Below are positions 11,151 to 19,485 of a stretch of DNA of 64,000 bases, piece after piece. How positions within the stretch are numbered: position 1 is the first letter of the stretch; every line of letters starts with the position of its first letter. The stretch lies in contig NZ_CP031165.1 of NCBI RefSeq assembly GCF_003344865.1, positions 4,159,910 through 4,223,909 of the forward strand, in the 5' to 3' direction. Both the position numbers and the translations under genes were made by a program. Under the pieces are notes generated by a model, which ran no database searches, was not told the DNA's origin, and saw only the letters and a list, made by a program, of their open reading frames with translations. The DNA comes from Euzebya pacifica (GTDB taxonomy: Bacteria; Actinomycetota; Nitriliruptoria; Euzebyales; Euzebyaceae).

Positions 11151-12932
11151 CTAGCTGGGCGGGCCGGCGGAGGTGAGGTCCTCGCCCTCGCCGCGTTCGG
11201 CGGCCGCCTTGCGCGCCCACCACTCGTCCATGTTCTCGATGATGGTGTCGTTGGACTGGCCGGCCGGGACCATCGGGAAGACCTTCTCCTCCGGGTCGAC
11301 CCGGAAGTCGATCAGAACGGGCGTGTCCTTGACCGCGAACGCCTTCTCCAGCGTCGCGTCGACGTCCTCGGCCTTCACGCAGCGGAAGCCGACCGCACCC
11401 ATCGCGTCAGCCAGCTTGACCAGGTCGGGCACGTCCTGGCCCAGCTCGATCTGGCTGAAGCGCCGGTCGTAGAACAGCTCCTGCCACTGCCGGACCATGC
11501 CGAGCACGCCGTTGTTGAGGACGGCGAAGATCACGGGGATCCGCTCGGTGCTGGCGGTGGCGAGCTCCTGGAGGGTCATCTGGAACGACCCGTCACCATC
11601 GACGGCGATCACCTGGGCCTCGGGCCGGCCGACCTTGGCGCCGATCGAGGCGGGGACGCAGAAGCCCATCGTGCCGAGGCCACCGGAGTTGATCCAGTTG
11701 CGCGGCGTCTCGTAGTGGATCAGCTGGGAGGCCCACATCTGGTGCTGGCCGACCCCGGTGACGATGATGGAGTCCTCGGCCCGGCGGGCATCGATGGCCC
11801 GCACGACCGTCTGCGGCTTCAGCGGACCGTCGGGCTCCTGCTCGTGGCGCAGCGGGTGGTCGGCCAGCCACGTGCGCAGCTGGTCCCACCAGGCAGAGGT
11901 GTCGGCCTGCTCGACCCCGTCGTCCAGGCGGGACTGCAGGACCTCCAGCATCTGCCCCATGACCGTGCCGACGTCGCCGACGATCGGGACGTCGACGGCC
12001 TTGTTCTTGCCGATCTCGGCCGGGTCGACATCGACGTGCACGACCTTGGCGTTGGGCGCGAACGCGTCGAGCTTGCCGGTCACCCGGTCGTCGAAGCGCG
12101 TGCCGAGGCCGATCAGCAAGTCGGCCCGCTGCAGGGCGGTGACCGCCGTCCAGTGGCCGTGCATGCCGGGCATGCCGAGGTGCTGCGGGTGGCTGTCGGG
12201 GAACGCGCCGCGGGCCATCAGCGTGGTGACGACGGGCAGCTCGAGGGTCTCCGCGAGGGTCTTGAGCACCTCGTGGGCGCCCGAGGCAACGATGCCACCG
12301 CCGGCGTAGATGACCGGGCGCTGGGCGGCCAGGATCACGTCGACGGCCTCGCGGACCATCTTGGAGTGGCCACGCACCGTCGGCTTGTAGCCGGGCAGGG
12401 TCACCCGCTCGGGGTAGTCGAAGGAGGTCAGCTTCTGGGCCAGGACGTCCTTGGGGATGTCGATCAGGACGGGGCCCTTGCGGCCGGTGGAGGCGATGTG
12501 GAACGCCTCGGCGATCGCACCGGGGATGCGGTCGGCGGTGGCGACCATCTCGTTGTGCTTGGTCACCGGCATGGTGATGCCGGTGATGTCGGCCTCCTGG
12601 AACGCGTCACCACCCACGGCGCTGGTCGCGACCTGACCGGTGATGGCCACGATCGGGATGGAGTCCATCATCGCGTCGGCCAGCGGGGTGACGAGGTTGG
12701 TGCCACCGGGGCCGGACGTGGCGATGCACACGCCTACCCGCCCGGTCGCATGGGCGTAGCCCTCGGCCATGTGCCCTGCACCCTGCTCGTGACGAGCGAG
12801 CACGTGGCGAATGGACGATTCGAGCATCGGGTCGTAGGCAGGCAGGATCGCGCCGCCCGGGTGGCCGAAGACCACCTCCACGCCGGCCAGCTCCAACGAA
12901 CGGATGACTGCCTGTGCGCCGGTCATCTCCAT
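11151..12932 (-). CDS. ilvB: Acetolactate synthase large (catalytic) subunit
   Basis: Thiamine-diphosphate and FAD enzyme of 593 residues that condenses two pyruvates, or pyruvate and 2-oxobutyrate, opening branched-chain amino acid synthesis. Seen: [13 protein letters not shown] with the catalytic Glu region upstream of it in the family, the ThDP/Mg motif [14 protein letters not shown]...NNG, the FAD region TRFDDRVTG, and MVPAG near the C-terminus. The start [14 protein letters not shown] is as expected, with AGGAAGGGA about 15 bases upstream. First gene of ilvBNC; the leader in front holds several inverted repeats that may serve attenuation. Confidence 0.97.
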   Translation of the reverse strand: MEMTGAQAVIRSLELAGVEVVFGHPGGAILPAYDPMLESSIRHVLARHEQGAGHMAEGYAHATGRVGVCIATSGPGGTNLVTPLADAMMDSIPIVAITGQVATSAVGGDAFQEADITGITMPVTKHNEMVATADRIPGAIAEAFHIASTGRKGPVLIDIPKDVLAQKLTSFDYPERVTLPGYKPTVRGHSKMVREAVDVILAAQRPVIYAGGGIVASGAHEVLKTLAETLELPVVTTLMARGAFPDSHPQHLGMPGMHGHWTAVTALQRADLLIGLGTRFDDRVTGKLDAFAPNAKVVHVDVDPAEIGKNKAVDVPIVGDVGTVMGQMLEVLQSRLDDGVEQADTSAWWDQLRTWLADHPLRHEQEPDGPLKPQTVVRAIDARRAEDSIIVTGVGQHQMWASQLIHYETPRNWINSGGLGTMGFCVPASIGAKVGRPEAQVIAVDGDGSFQMTLQELATASTERIPVIFAVLNNGVLGMVRQWQELFYDRRFSQIELGQDVPDLVKLADAMGAVGFRCVKAEDVDATLEKAFAVKDTPVLIDFRVDPEEKVFPMVPAGQSNDTIIENMDEWWARKAAAERGEGEDLTSAGPPS

Positions 12933-13240
12933 GTGGCTGCTGTCCCTTCCTCGTTCTCGTGTTCCGCCGAAACGACTACGACCTCCCAGCAGGGAGGTCG
13001 CGTCCGGTTCCGTGTGTGGTTACTGCAGTTCGCTCACGCGACCGCGCACGGGTCAGACGCCCGGAACGGTACGAGGTACCGGCCGAGGGCATACCCAACC
13101 ATGCAACGCTGCATGGGGACAGTCTGTCGTGTTCGCGGGCGCGGGGCAACCCGGACGGTGGGCTGTGAAGGACGACTGCCCCCGTCGGATTGGCTGACTG
13201 GTCCTTGTGGGCTACCCCGAGGTTGCTGCTAACGTAGTCA
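12933..13240 (-). promoter_or_regulatory. ilvBNC leader with three inverted repeats
   Basis: Non-coding stretch upstream of ilvB. Three dyads are visible on the plus strand: GACCTCCC-AGCA-GGGAGGTC (12980-12999, perfect 8-bp stem, 48 bases before the start codon), CGGTAC-GAG-GTACCG (13067-13081) and CCATGCA-ACGC-TGCATGG (13099-13116). The first could be an attenuator or ribosome-site sequestering hairpin; the other two look like operators. A 26-codon frame reading towards ilvB (about 13112 to 13032) holds several Val/Leu codons but no run of them, so a leader peptide is only a weak possibility. No T-box core sequence was recognised. Confidence 0.5.
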
Positions 13241-13306
13241 CCGTTTCCGGGGACAGGCCGTGATTCCGCGCGTGCCGTCCCGGGATCCGGTACGCAGACC
13301 TACCTC

Positions 13307-13360
13307 GACACACCATGCGTAGGGCGGGTTCCCGCCCCCTCCCTACGCAGCCGGTGTGTC
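13307..13360. other. Long hairpin at the left edge of the repeat element
   Basis: GACACACC (13307-13314) pairs with GGTGTGTC (13353-13360), and inside it TGCGTAGGG pairs with CCCTACGCA, with a further GCGGG/CCCGC pairing around TTC. The result is a stem of more than 17 pairs with small bulges. It sits just outside the inverted arm starting at 13369. It may terminate transcription or mark an element boundary. Confidence 0.6.
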
Positions 13361-13368
13361 CGGTCTGT

Positions 13369-14502
13369 GTTTGTTGGTCCTCGCTCCGCTCGTTGTTGAT
13401 TGGTCCTCGCTTCGCTCGTCGGGTCCTCGGGCTCTGACCCGACGAATCGCTCCCTCGATTCTCGGCCCTCGCTCCGCATCGGGCACTGCGAGCCTCGCTC
13501 GCGTTTCGCCGGCGCCCTGCGGCGGTGCAGCTCTGCCAACCGCGGTTTGCAGCACACCGGGGCTGGCGGTGCGTTGGCACCTCTGCGGGTCCCGTACATG
13601 ACCGGCGTGTGCGTTGAGCCGCTCTGAGAGTGGTCGACCGCACCCGGGGTGAGGGCTCGTGCGCCATGCCCACCTCCTGGCGGCTTGTATGCGACACACC
13701 CGCCGAGGGTGGGCGAGGTGGGCGCCCCCTGACGTCGCCCAACGCACACGCAGGTGGAGGGGCGGGCGGCGTCGACGCGTGGCGATCCACTCCGTCTGCG
13801 CTGACTGGACCGCCGGGGTCGGGGTGGCGTGTGACATGGACGCCTCTGAGGGTGGTCCAACGCACCCGGGGTGCAGGGTCGTGCGCCATGCCCACCTTTT
13901 GACGGCTTGGATGCCCCACACCGGCCGAGGGTGGGTGACATGGGCACCTCCTGACGGCTTGGATGTCACACGACGGCTGAGGGTGTGCGACATGGGCACC
14001 CCCTGACGTCGCCGAACGCACACGCGAGCCGAGGGGGCGGGGCGCTGGGTGTGGGTCGGCTCGCCGTGCCAACGCAATACCGGCCGAGGGTGGGTGAGGT
14101 GCCCACCCCGTGGCGAGGCCGAACGCACACGCCGGCGCCGGGACCGTGTGCGTTGGGAAACGCTCTCCGACGTGGAACGCACCCGGGGTGAGGGCACGTG
14201 TGCGATGCACGCCCTCAGGCGGTGTGGGTCGCACCCGCCGGCCGACGGTGGGTGCGATCAACAGCAGCCGAAGCAGGGGAACGCACACACCGTTCGTGTG
14301 CGCAACGCACTGGGCTGCCAACGCACCGCCGCAGGGCGCCGACGCCTCCGTGGTGGCTCCCGCAGTGCCCCGATGCGCAGCGAGGGGTCGAGGAAGCCGC
14401 CGCGGATCGTCGGTTACGAGCCCGAGGACCAGACGAGCGAAGCGAGGACAAACCAACAACGAGCGAAGCGAGGACCAACCAACAACCCGAGGACCAACAA
14501 AC
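13369..14502. repeat. Foldback-like repeat element, non-coding
   Basis: About 1.1 kb with no convincing gene. The left arm (about 13369-13528) is an imperfect inverted copy of the right arm (about 14323-14502). Shared blocks include GTTTGTTGGTCCTCG at the outer ends, TCCTCGCTTCGCTCGTC followed by GGTCCTCGGGCTC, a block near GCATCGGGCACTGCG, and an exact 19-bp block at 13510-13528 matching the reverse complement of 14323-14341. Between the arms about 105-bp degenerate direct repeats begin with CGCACCCGGGGTG at 13639, 13861 and 14178, and a roughly 26-bp motif like CGGCCGAGGGTGGGTGACAT recurs about five times (near 13702, 13923, 13973, 14084, 14241). The right end almost touches the stop codon of the glycosidase gene. 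No transposase is present, so it could be a non-autonomous mobile element. Confidence 0.75.
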
Positions 14503-14508
14503 AACGAC

Positions 14509-16698
14509 CTACCGGCGGGACCAGTACGTCGGGATGGCGAGGTCGGCGACTGGGGTGGGGTCGACGCCGGCGGTCCAGCCGGCGATGGTGGCGCCGCCGG
14601 GGAGGCGCCAGCCGCCGACCACGCCCTCGGCCCAGCCCGGCAGCGCACCGTCGATGGTGGGCAGGGGCAGGGCACGACCATCCCGGGCGAGGGGGAGGGC
14701 GGCCATCAGGTGGGCGAGGCCGTCGTGGGCGAGGACGGCGGGACCGGCGGCGCCGACCTCGAACAGCCAGGTCGCCTGCGCTCGGGGGTCGGTCGGGATG
14801 CGCTCGCCGTCAGCCCCCTCCCGGCCGCCTCGGATGGCCGCGTCGACGGCGTCACCGAGCCCGAGGGTGTGGACGGTCCCGTCGTGGCTTGCCAGGCGGT
14901 CGGCCACTCCGGCATCCAGCCGGTCGGCCGGGGTCAGCAGCAGCGCAACGTCCCGGCGGGCCAGCCACGGCAGCAGCAGCGTCGGGTCGACCCCCGGGTC
15001 GGCCACCACGACCGTCCCGACCGGCGCACCTCGACGGTCCCAGACCTGCTGGGCCCCGACGACCGGGGCGTCGACCGCGATCGCCTCCACCGCGCCCTCG
15101 ACACCCTCGGGGACAGGCCCGACGACCGTCAGCACGCCGTCCTCCGCCAGTACGCGGTCGGCCGCCGCAGCCAGCCGCGCGGAGTCGGCCACCGGCAGGA
15201 CCGGGACACCGTCGGACAGGTCAGCGGCCAACGCCGCCGCGATCGGCGCCGGGGTGGTCACCGCAACGGCACGCCCATGCCCCTCCCCTGCTGACTGCTC
15301 GGCCCGTTGCACCGCGACGTCCAGCGGGTCGGCGCCCACACCGGCGACCACTCCGACCGCGAAGCGACGCGCGGAGACCAGCGGATCGCCGAGCGGCAAC
15401 GACGCCAGCTCGACGTCGCTGTAGCGGACCGGCGTCGCTCCCCGGCGGGCCAGCGTCTGCGCATCCGGCACCGGCCGACGAACCCCGTCGATCACGGCCA
15501 CGACGCCGCCGTCCCCGTCGAGGGCTGCACGGGCCTCGGCCACCGGGGGCAGGCCGAGCAGGCACGACGCCGCCGCACCCTCGATCCCCTTCAGCGCCAG
15601 CGCCCGCCGCACGGCCTGGCGCAACCGCTCCACCGGCAGGCTGCCGTCGTCCAGCGCGGAGAGGATCCGGGCGTGCGCAGCCGCGGCCCCGTCGGGGGTT
15701 CCGACCAGGAGCACGTCGACGCCGGCCTGCAGCGCCATCAGCGCCGCGGTCGGCTGGTCGGCCACGCTCGCCACGGCCTGCATCGACAGGTCGTCGGTGA
15801 CCAGGGCCCGGTCCCACCCCAGCTCGTCCCGGAGGAAGTCCACGGCCACGGCCGACAGGCTGGCGGGCAACGACGGGTCCAGCGACGACACCCGCAGGTG
15901 GGACAGCATGATCGAGTCGAGCTGGTCGGCGGCCACGCGGTAGGGGGCGAGGTGGTGCTGCTGGATGGCCTCGCGGGACACCTCGACGGAGGCCACGTCG
16001 CGGTGGGTGTCGACGGTCGTCAGCCCGTGGTCGGGGAAGTGCTTGCCGTTGGTCACGAGGCCCGCATCACGGAGGCCTGCGGCGAACGCCGTCCCGTAGG
16101 CCCCCACAACGGACGGGTCGGTCCCGTAGGACCGGTCACCGATCACGGTGTCGGCGGGCGCGTCGGTCAGGTCCAGCACGGGGGCAAGGTCCCAGTCGAC
16201 GCCGAGGTCGGCCATCTGCCCGCCGAGCGCAGCCGCCTGGCCACGAAGCTCCTCGGGGGTCCACATCGCCGCCTGCTGTCGGGCTGACGGAAGGCGCACG
16301 GTCACCCCGGCCCGACCGAAGCGCGCGACGCGGCCTCCCTCCTCGTCCACGGCGATCAAGGGTGGCAACCCGGCTGGGGCGCTGGCATCGAGGGTGTCGA
16401 TGAGCCCGCGGACCTGCTCGGCGGAGGTGATCGCGTCGCCCAGCAGCACGACCGTCCCGGCGTGCTCGGCGGCAAGGGTCGTTGCGGCCGCGGTGGCCAC
16501 CGGGGTGCGCAACGGCGCGCCGATGACCTGGGCGACCAGCTGCGCGTCCGTCAACGGCTGACAGGTCTGGGCACCAGCCGGCGCGGGAGGGCTCGCCACA
16601 CCGGGCAGCAACGCCAGCACCGCGAGCACGGCCACGACCACCGGGAGTCGACGTCGCCAGACGACGGCCCCGGCCGACACTCCCCCGATGCGGCTCAT
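14509..16698 (-). CDS. Secreted glycoside hydrolase family 3 protein (NagZ-like)
   Basis: Exported protein of 729 residues. Signal peptide: RRR then a hydrophobic core and a likely AGA|Q cleavage near residue 44. The GH3 barrel (about 50-380) resembles beta-N-acetylhexosaminidases: IAVDEEGGRVARF, KHFPDHG near 218 (family KHFPGHG, so Gly to Asp), and TDDLSM near 299 holding the expected nucleophile Asp. A second alpha/beta domain and a long C-terminal part follow. Family members remove N-acetylglucosamine, often from peptidoglycan. Its ATG overlaps the fni stop (ATGA), so it is the last gene of the carotenoid operon. The stop codon lies six bases beyond the right arm of the foldback repeat. 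Confidence 0.87.
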   Translation of the reverse strand: MSRIGGVSAGAVVWRRRLPVVVAVLAVLALLPGVASPPAPAGAQTCQPLTDAQLVAQVIGAPLRTPVATAAATTLAAEHAGTVVLLGDAITSAEQVRGLIDTLDASAPAGLPPLIAVDEEGGRVARFGRAGVTVRLPSARQQAAMWTPEELRGQAAALGGQMADLGVDWDLAPVLDLTDAPADTVIGDRSYGTDPSVVGAYGTAFAAGLRDAGLVTNGKHFPDHGLTTVDTHRDVASVEVSREAIQQHHLAPYRVAADQLDSIMLSHLRVSSLDPSLPASLSAVAVDFLRDELGWDRALVTDDLSMQAVASVADQPTAALMALQAGVDVLLVGTPDGAAAAHARILSALDDGSLPVERLRQAVRRALALKGIEGAAASCLLGLPPVAEARAALDGDGGVVAVIDGVRRPVPDAQTLARRGATPVRYSDVELASLPLGDPLVSARRFAVGVVAGVGADPLDVAVQRAEQSAGEGHGRAVAVTTPAPIAAALAADLSDGVPVLPVADSARLAAAADRVLAEDGVLTVVGPVPEGVEGAVEAIAVDAPVVGAQQVWDRRGAPVGTVVVADPGVDPTLLLPWLARRDVALLLTPADRLDAGVADRLASHDGTVHTLGLGDAVDAAIRGGREGADGERIPTDPRAQATWLFEVGAAGPAVLAHDGLAHLMAALPLARDGRALPLPTIDGALPGWAEGVVGGWRLPGGATIAGWTAGVDPTPVADLAIPTYWSRR

Positions 16699-17729
16699 GC
16701 CAGGTGGGCGGTGCCCAGGTCGCTCGGGCGGGTCGCGCCGATGCCCCACACGGCGATGCGCATCTGCTGCACCAGCGTTCCCAGCGCCGAGGTCGCCCGT
16801 TCGGGGCCCTCGGCTCCGGCGGCGATCAGCCGGCGACCGAAGCCGACGAGGTCGGCACCGAGACACAGGCACTTGACGGCGTCCACCCCGTGGGCCAGCC
16901 CGCCCGAGGCGATGAGGAGGGGGCGTCGATCGGCCGGTGCGTCCCCCAGGACCCCCATGGCGGCCACCAAGCTGTCGTGCGTGGACCAGCCCCAGTCCAC
17001 GAACGCGGCGGCGATCGCCCCGGCGTCGGTGTCGCGGTGGCCCTCGACCCGCGCCCAGTTCGTCCCGCCTGCGCCGGCGACGTCGATGGCGGCGACCCCG
17101 GTGTCGACCAGCGCTCGGACGTCGTCGGCGGCCATGCCGAACCCGACCTCCTTGGCCACGACGGGAACCCCGAGGCCCGCGACCACGTCGGCGATGCGGC
17201 CCAGCACGTCCCCGAAACCGGTGTCGCCCTCGGGCTGCACGGCCTCCTGCACGGCGTTGAGGTGCAGCACCAGCGCGTCGGCCCGGGTCCGCTCCACCAG
17301 CTCGTGACAGCCGTCGAGGCCGACCTCGGCCAGCTGGACCGCACCGAGGTTGGCCAGCAGGGGCACGTCCGGTGCGATGTCGCGGACCTCGAAGGACGCG
17401 GGGTCGCCGCCCTGCAGCAGCACCCGCCCCGACCCGAGGCCGAGGGCCACCCGGTGATGCTGTGCGGCAGCCGCCAGCGCGGCGTTGACGGGGCCGGCAT
17501 CACCGGTCCCACCGGTCATGCAGCTGATCAGGACCGGAGCCCCCAGCGTCGTGCCGAACGCCCGGACCGACAGGTCGACGGTGTCGAGGTCGTGGCCGGG
17601 AAGTGCCCTGGCCGCCAGCCGGACCCCTTCGAGCCCGGTGGTCAGGCCGACGTGTGCGACGTCACCGTCGAGGACCACCCGCAGGTGGTCGGCCTTGCGA
17701 CGGGCGGACGCGTCCGCCTGTTCGCTCAG
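16695..17729 (-). CDS. fni: Type 2 isopentenyl-diphosphate isomerase, CTG start
   Basis: FMN- and NADPH-dependent isomerase of about 344 residues interconverting IPP and DMAPP, supplying the allylic primer for CrtE. Seen: RRKADHLRVVL near the N-terminus, VLISCMTGGTGDAG (flavin/substrate site), LHLNAVQEAVQPEGD, AKEVGFGM, AGAGGTNWARVEGHR and the phosphate-binding IASGGLAHGVDAVK. No ATG, GTG or TTG is available at the right place: the only codon that gives the family N-terminus is CTG at 17729-17727, and it overlaps the yjbQ stop as CTGA, the same geometry as the GTGA and ATGA overlaps elsewhere in this operon. The only nearby GTG would start inside yjbQ and add about 30 unlikely residues. Confidence 0.9.
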   Translation of the reverse strand: MSEQADASARRKADHLRVVLDGDVAHVGLTTGLEGVRLAARALPGHDLDTVDLSVRAFGTTLGAPVLISCMTGGTGDAGPVNAALAAAAQHHRVALGLGSGRVLLQGGDPASFEVRDIAPDVPLLANLGAVQLAEVGLDGCHELVERTRADALVLHLNAVQEAVQPEGDTGFGDVLGRIADVVAGLGVPVVAKEVGFGMAADDVRALVDTGVAAIDVAGAGGTNWARVEGHRDTDAGAIAAAFVDWGWSTHDSLVAAMGVLGDAPADRRPLLIASGGLAHGVDAVKCLCLGADLVGFGRRLIAAGAEGPERATSALGTLVQQMRIAVWGIGATRPSDLGTAHLA

Positions 17730-18376
17730 CGCCAGCCCTGGACCTGCAGCTGGACCTTGCGGTTGCGGGCCTGGTCCAGCTCGATGAACATGATCCGCTG
17801 CCACGTGCCCAGGCGCAGCGTCCCGTCGGCGACCGGCACCGACTCCGACGCGCTGCCCAGCAGCATCTGCTTGATGTGGGCGTGGCCGTTGATCGGCTCC
17901 TCCTCCACGGTGCCCGCCAGTGTCGCGTGGTCGCGGATCTCGAAGTCGTCGTGGCGGTAGTAGGCCTCCTGCGGCACCAGCGCCTCCATGAACAGCCGCA
18001 GGTCCTCCAGGAAACACGTCTCGCGCTCGTTGATCTTGATCGCGCACGTCGTGTGCTGGGAGAAGACCGACAGCATGCCCTCCTTCACCCCGCTCTCGGC
18101 GACGAGCTCCTGGCAGTCCTCCGTCACGTCGGTGACGTGGAACAGCCGCTCGGTGGCGATGTGGATCGCACGCCGGGCCACGACCGGCTGCAGGCCGGAC
18201 AGCTCGGTGATGCTCGCTTCACGACGGGCAGCGCGGGGCGCCTCGACCAGCACCTGCGGGGGAAGCCCGTTGAGCTTCTCCTTGGGGCGGCCGTTGCCGT
18301 TCAGCTCGGCAACACCGTTCAGCGTCTCCATTGACTCTGGGCTTGAGGGGGTCACGGACAGATCCTTTGTGTTCAC
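17726..18376 (-). CDS. YjbQ/UPF0047 family protein with long N-terminal extension
   Basis: 216 residues: about 75 polar N-terminal residues rich in Asn, Gly and Leu, then a complete YjbQ (UPF0047, secondary thiamine-phosphate synthase) domain of about 135 residues. Conserved positions are visible: SQHTTCAIKINE, LVPQEAYYRHDD, NGHAHIKQMLLG and GTWQRIMFIELD. Members have weak thiamine-phosphate synthase activity in vitro; their real role is uncertain. GTG 18376 overlaps the crtB stop as GTGA. If the extension is not translated, an internal start such as the Met in PESMETLNG is the alternative. Its place between crtB and fni suggests a role tied to isoprenoid phosphates, which is inference only. 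Confidence 0.85.
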   Translation of the reverse strand: MNTKDLSVTPSSPESMETLNGVAELNGNGRPKEKLNGLPPQVLVEAPRAARREASITELSGLQPVVARRAIHIATERLFHVTDVTEDCQELVAESGVKEGMLSVFSQHTTCAIKINERETCFLEDLRLFMEALVPQEAYYRHDDFEIRDHATLAGTVEEEPINGHAHIKQMLLGSASESVPVADGTLRLGTWQRIMFIELDQARNRKVQLQVQGWR

Positions 18377-19485
18377 TTGGGCTCCGGCCGCGGTCGCACG
18401 TCCGATGATCGCACGCCCGCCGTGGTTTGACCACGTGGCCGGTCAGCGATGACCGGAACCCGGCCATCAAGAGTAGAGGTCGTCGGCAGCGCCGGGGGCG
18501 GCGCTGGTACAGGTGTGGCCATCTGGCGCACCGCCACCCCGAGTTTCTGCCAGGCAGGGACGACGGCACGAACGTCGAACACCTGATGATCCGCAGCTTC
18601 GATCCGATCGAGGATTCGCTCGTACAGCGTGTGTGCGGTCCGCACACAACGGGCGCTTGCTGACGGCAGCATGCCCCATCCGGCCCGAGCCGATTCGTAC
18701 AGGCGCCGAGTTCGTGCGATCTCGAAGGTCAGCAGATGGCGGATCTCCGGCGTCACACGGCGCGCCTGCATCATCTCCTCGGTCACGCCGAAGCGGTCGA
18801 GGTCCTCCATGGGCAGGTAGATCCGGCCACGCTGGAGGTCCTCGGCGACGTCTCGGAGGAAGTTGGTCAGCTGGAACGCCACGCCGAGCGTCATGGCCGG
18901 CTCCCGCGCGGCGGGGGTCAGCGGTTGCAGCACCGGCAGCATCATCGACCCGATGACCGCGGCCGAGCCGTGCATGTAGGCGAGCAGGTCCTCGTAGGTC
19001 TCGTACCTGGTCACCGTCAGGTCCATGGCCATGGACCGGAGGAACGCGTCGAGGTCCCCGTGGTCGATGCCGAGGGTTCGCACCGTGTGGATGGTCGCCT
19101 TGCAGACGGGGTCCTCGGAGTCACCCCGTTCCAGGTCGGCGAGGAACTCCGCGGCCCAGCCCTCCAGGGCCGCTCGCCGCTGCTCGGCGTCCCAGTCCAG
19201 GGCGAGGTGGTCGACCAGGTCGTCGGCGTACCGCGCGAAGGCGTAGATGGCGTGGACGTGCGGGCGGCTGGCCGCGGGCAGCAGCCGGGTGGCGGTGTAG
19301 TAGGTCCGGCCGTGGGCGGCGTTGATGCGCCGGCACACCTCGTAGGAGGCGGTGAGGTCGATCCGTCCGCCGGTGTGCCCACGAGCAGCGAGGGTCTCCT
19401 CCACGATCAGGGTGGAGGGGGTCGGATGCTCGTAGCCACCGGCGACAGCGGCGGTCGGGACGGCACCAGCCGGGGCCACGCTCAC
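18373..19485 (-). CDS. crtB: Phytoene synthase
   Basis: Squalene/phytoene synthase family enzyme of 370 residues that joins two geranylgeranyl diphosphates head to head. The two Asp-rich Mg-binding motifs are seen: YADDLVD (first) and NFLRDVAEDLQRGRIYLP (second), plus TYYTATRLLP at the substrate pocket. About 40 extra residues at the N-terminus and 60 at the C-terminus are Pro/Ala-rich and probably unstructured. GTG 19485 overlaps the crtI stop as GTGA. Third gene of the carotenoid operon. Confidence 0.95.
   Translation of the reverse strand: MSVAPAGAVPTAAVAGGYEHPTPSTLIVEETLAARGHTGGRIDLTASYEVCRRINAAHGRTYYTATRLLPAASRPHVHAIYAFARYADDLVDHLALDWDAEQRRAALEGWAAEFLADLERGDSEDPVCKATIHTVRTLGIDHGDLDAFLRSMAMDLTVTRYETYEDLLAYMHGSAAVIGSMMLPVLQPLTPAAREPAMTLGVAFQLTNFLRDVAEDLQRGRIYLPMEDLDRFGVTEEMMQARRVTPEIRHLLTFEIARTRRLYESARAGWGMLPSASARCVRTAHTLYERILDRIEAADHQVFDVRAVVPAWQKLGVAVRQMATPVPAPPPALPTTSTLDGRVPVIADRPRGQTTAGVRSSDVRPRPEPK

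Noticed and set aside
13030-13112. 26-codon ilv leader peptide
   Set aside because: It has scattered Val and Leu codons but no regulatory run, no ribosome site and no antiterminator pairing that I could trace; kept only as a remark in the leader entry.
13639-14265. Repeats at 13.6-14.3 kb as a CRISPR array
   Set aside because: Units are degenerate, of unequal length (about 26 and 105 bp) and irregularly spaced, with no spacers of constant size and no cas genes.
13212-14681. Several overlapping open frames through the repeat region on both strands
   Set aside because: Their products repeat Arg/Pro/His/Ser-rich blocks that simply mirror the DNA repeats, lack ribosome sites and run into the glycosidase gene.
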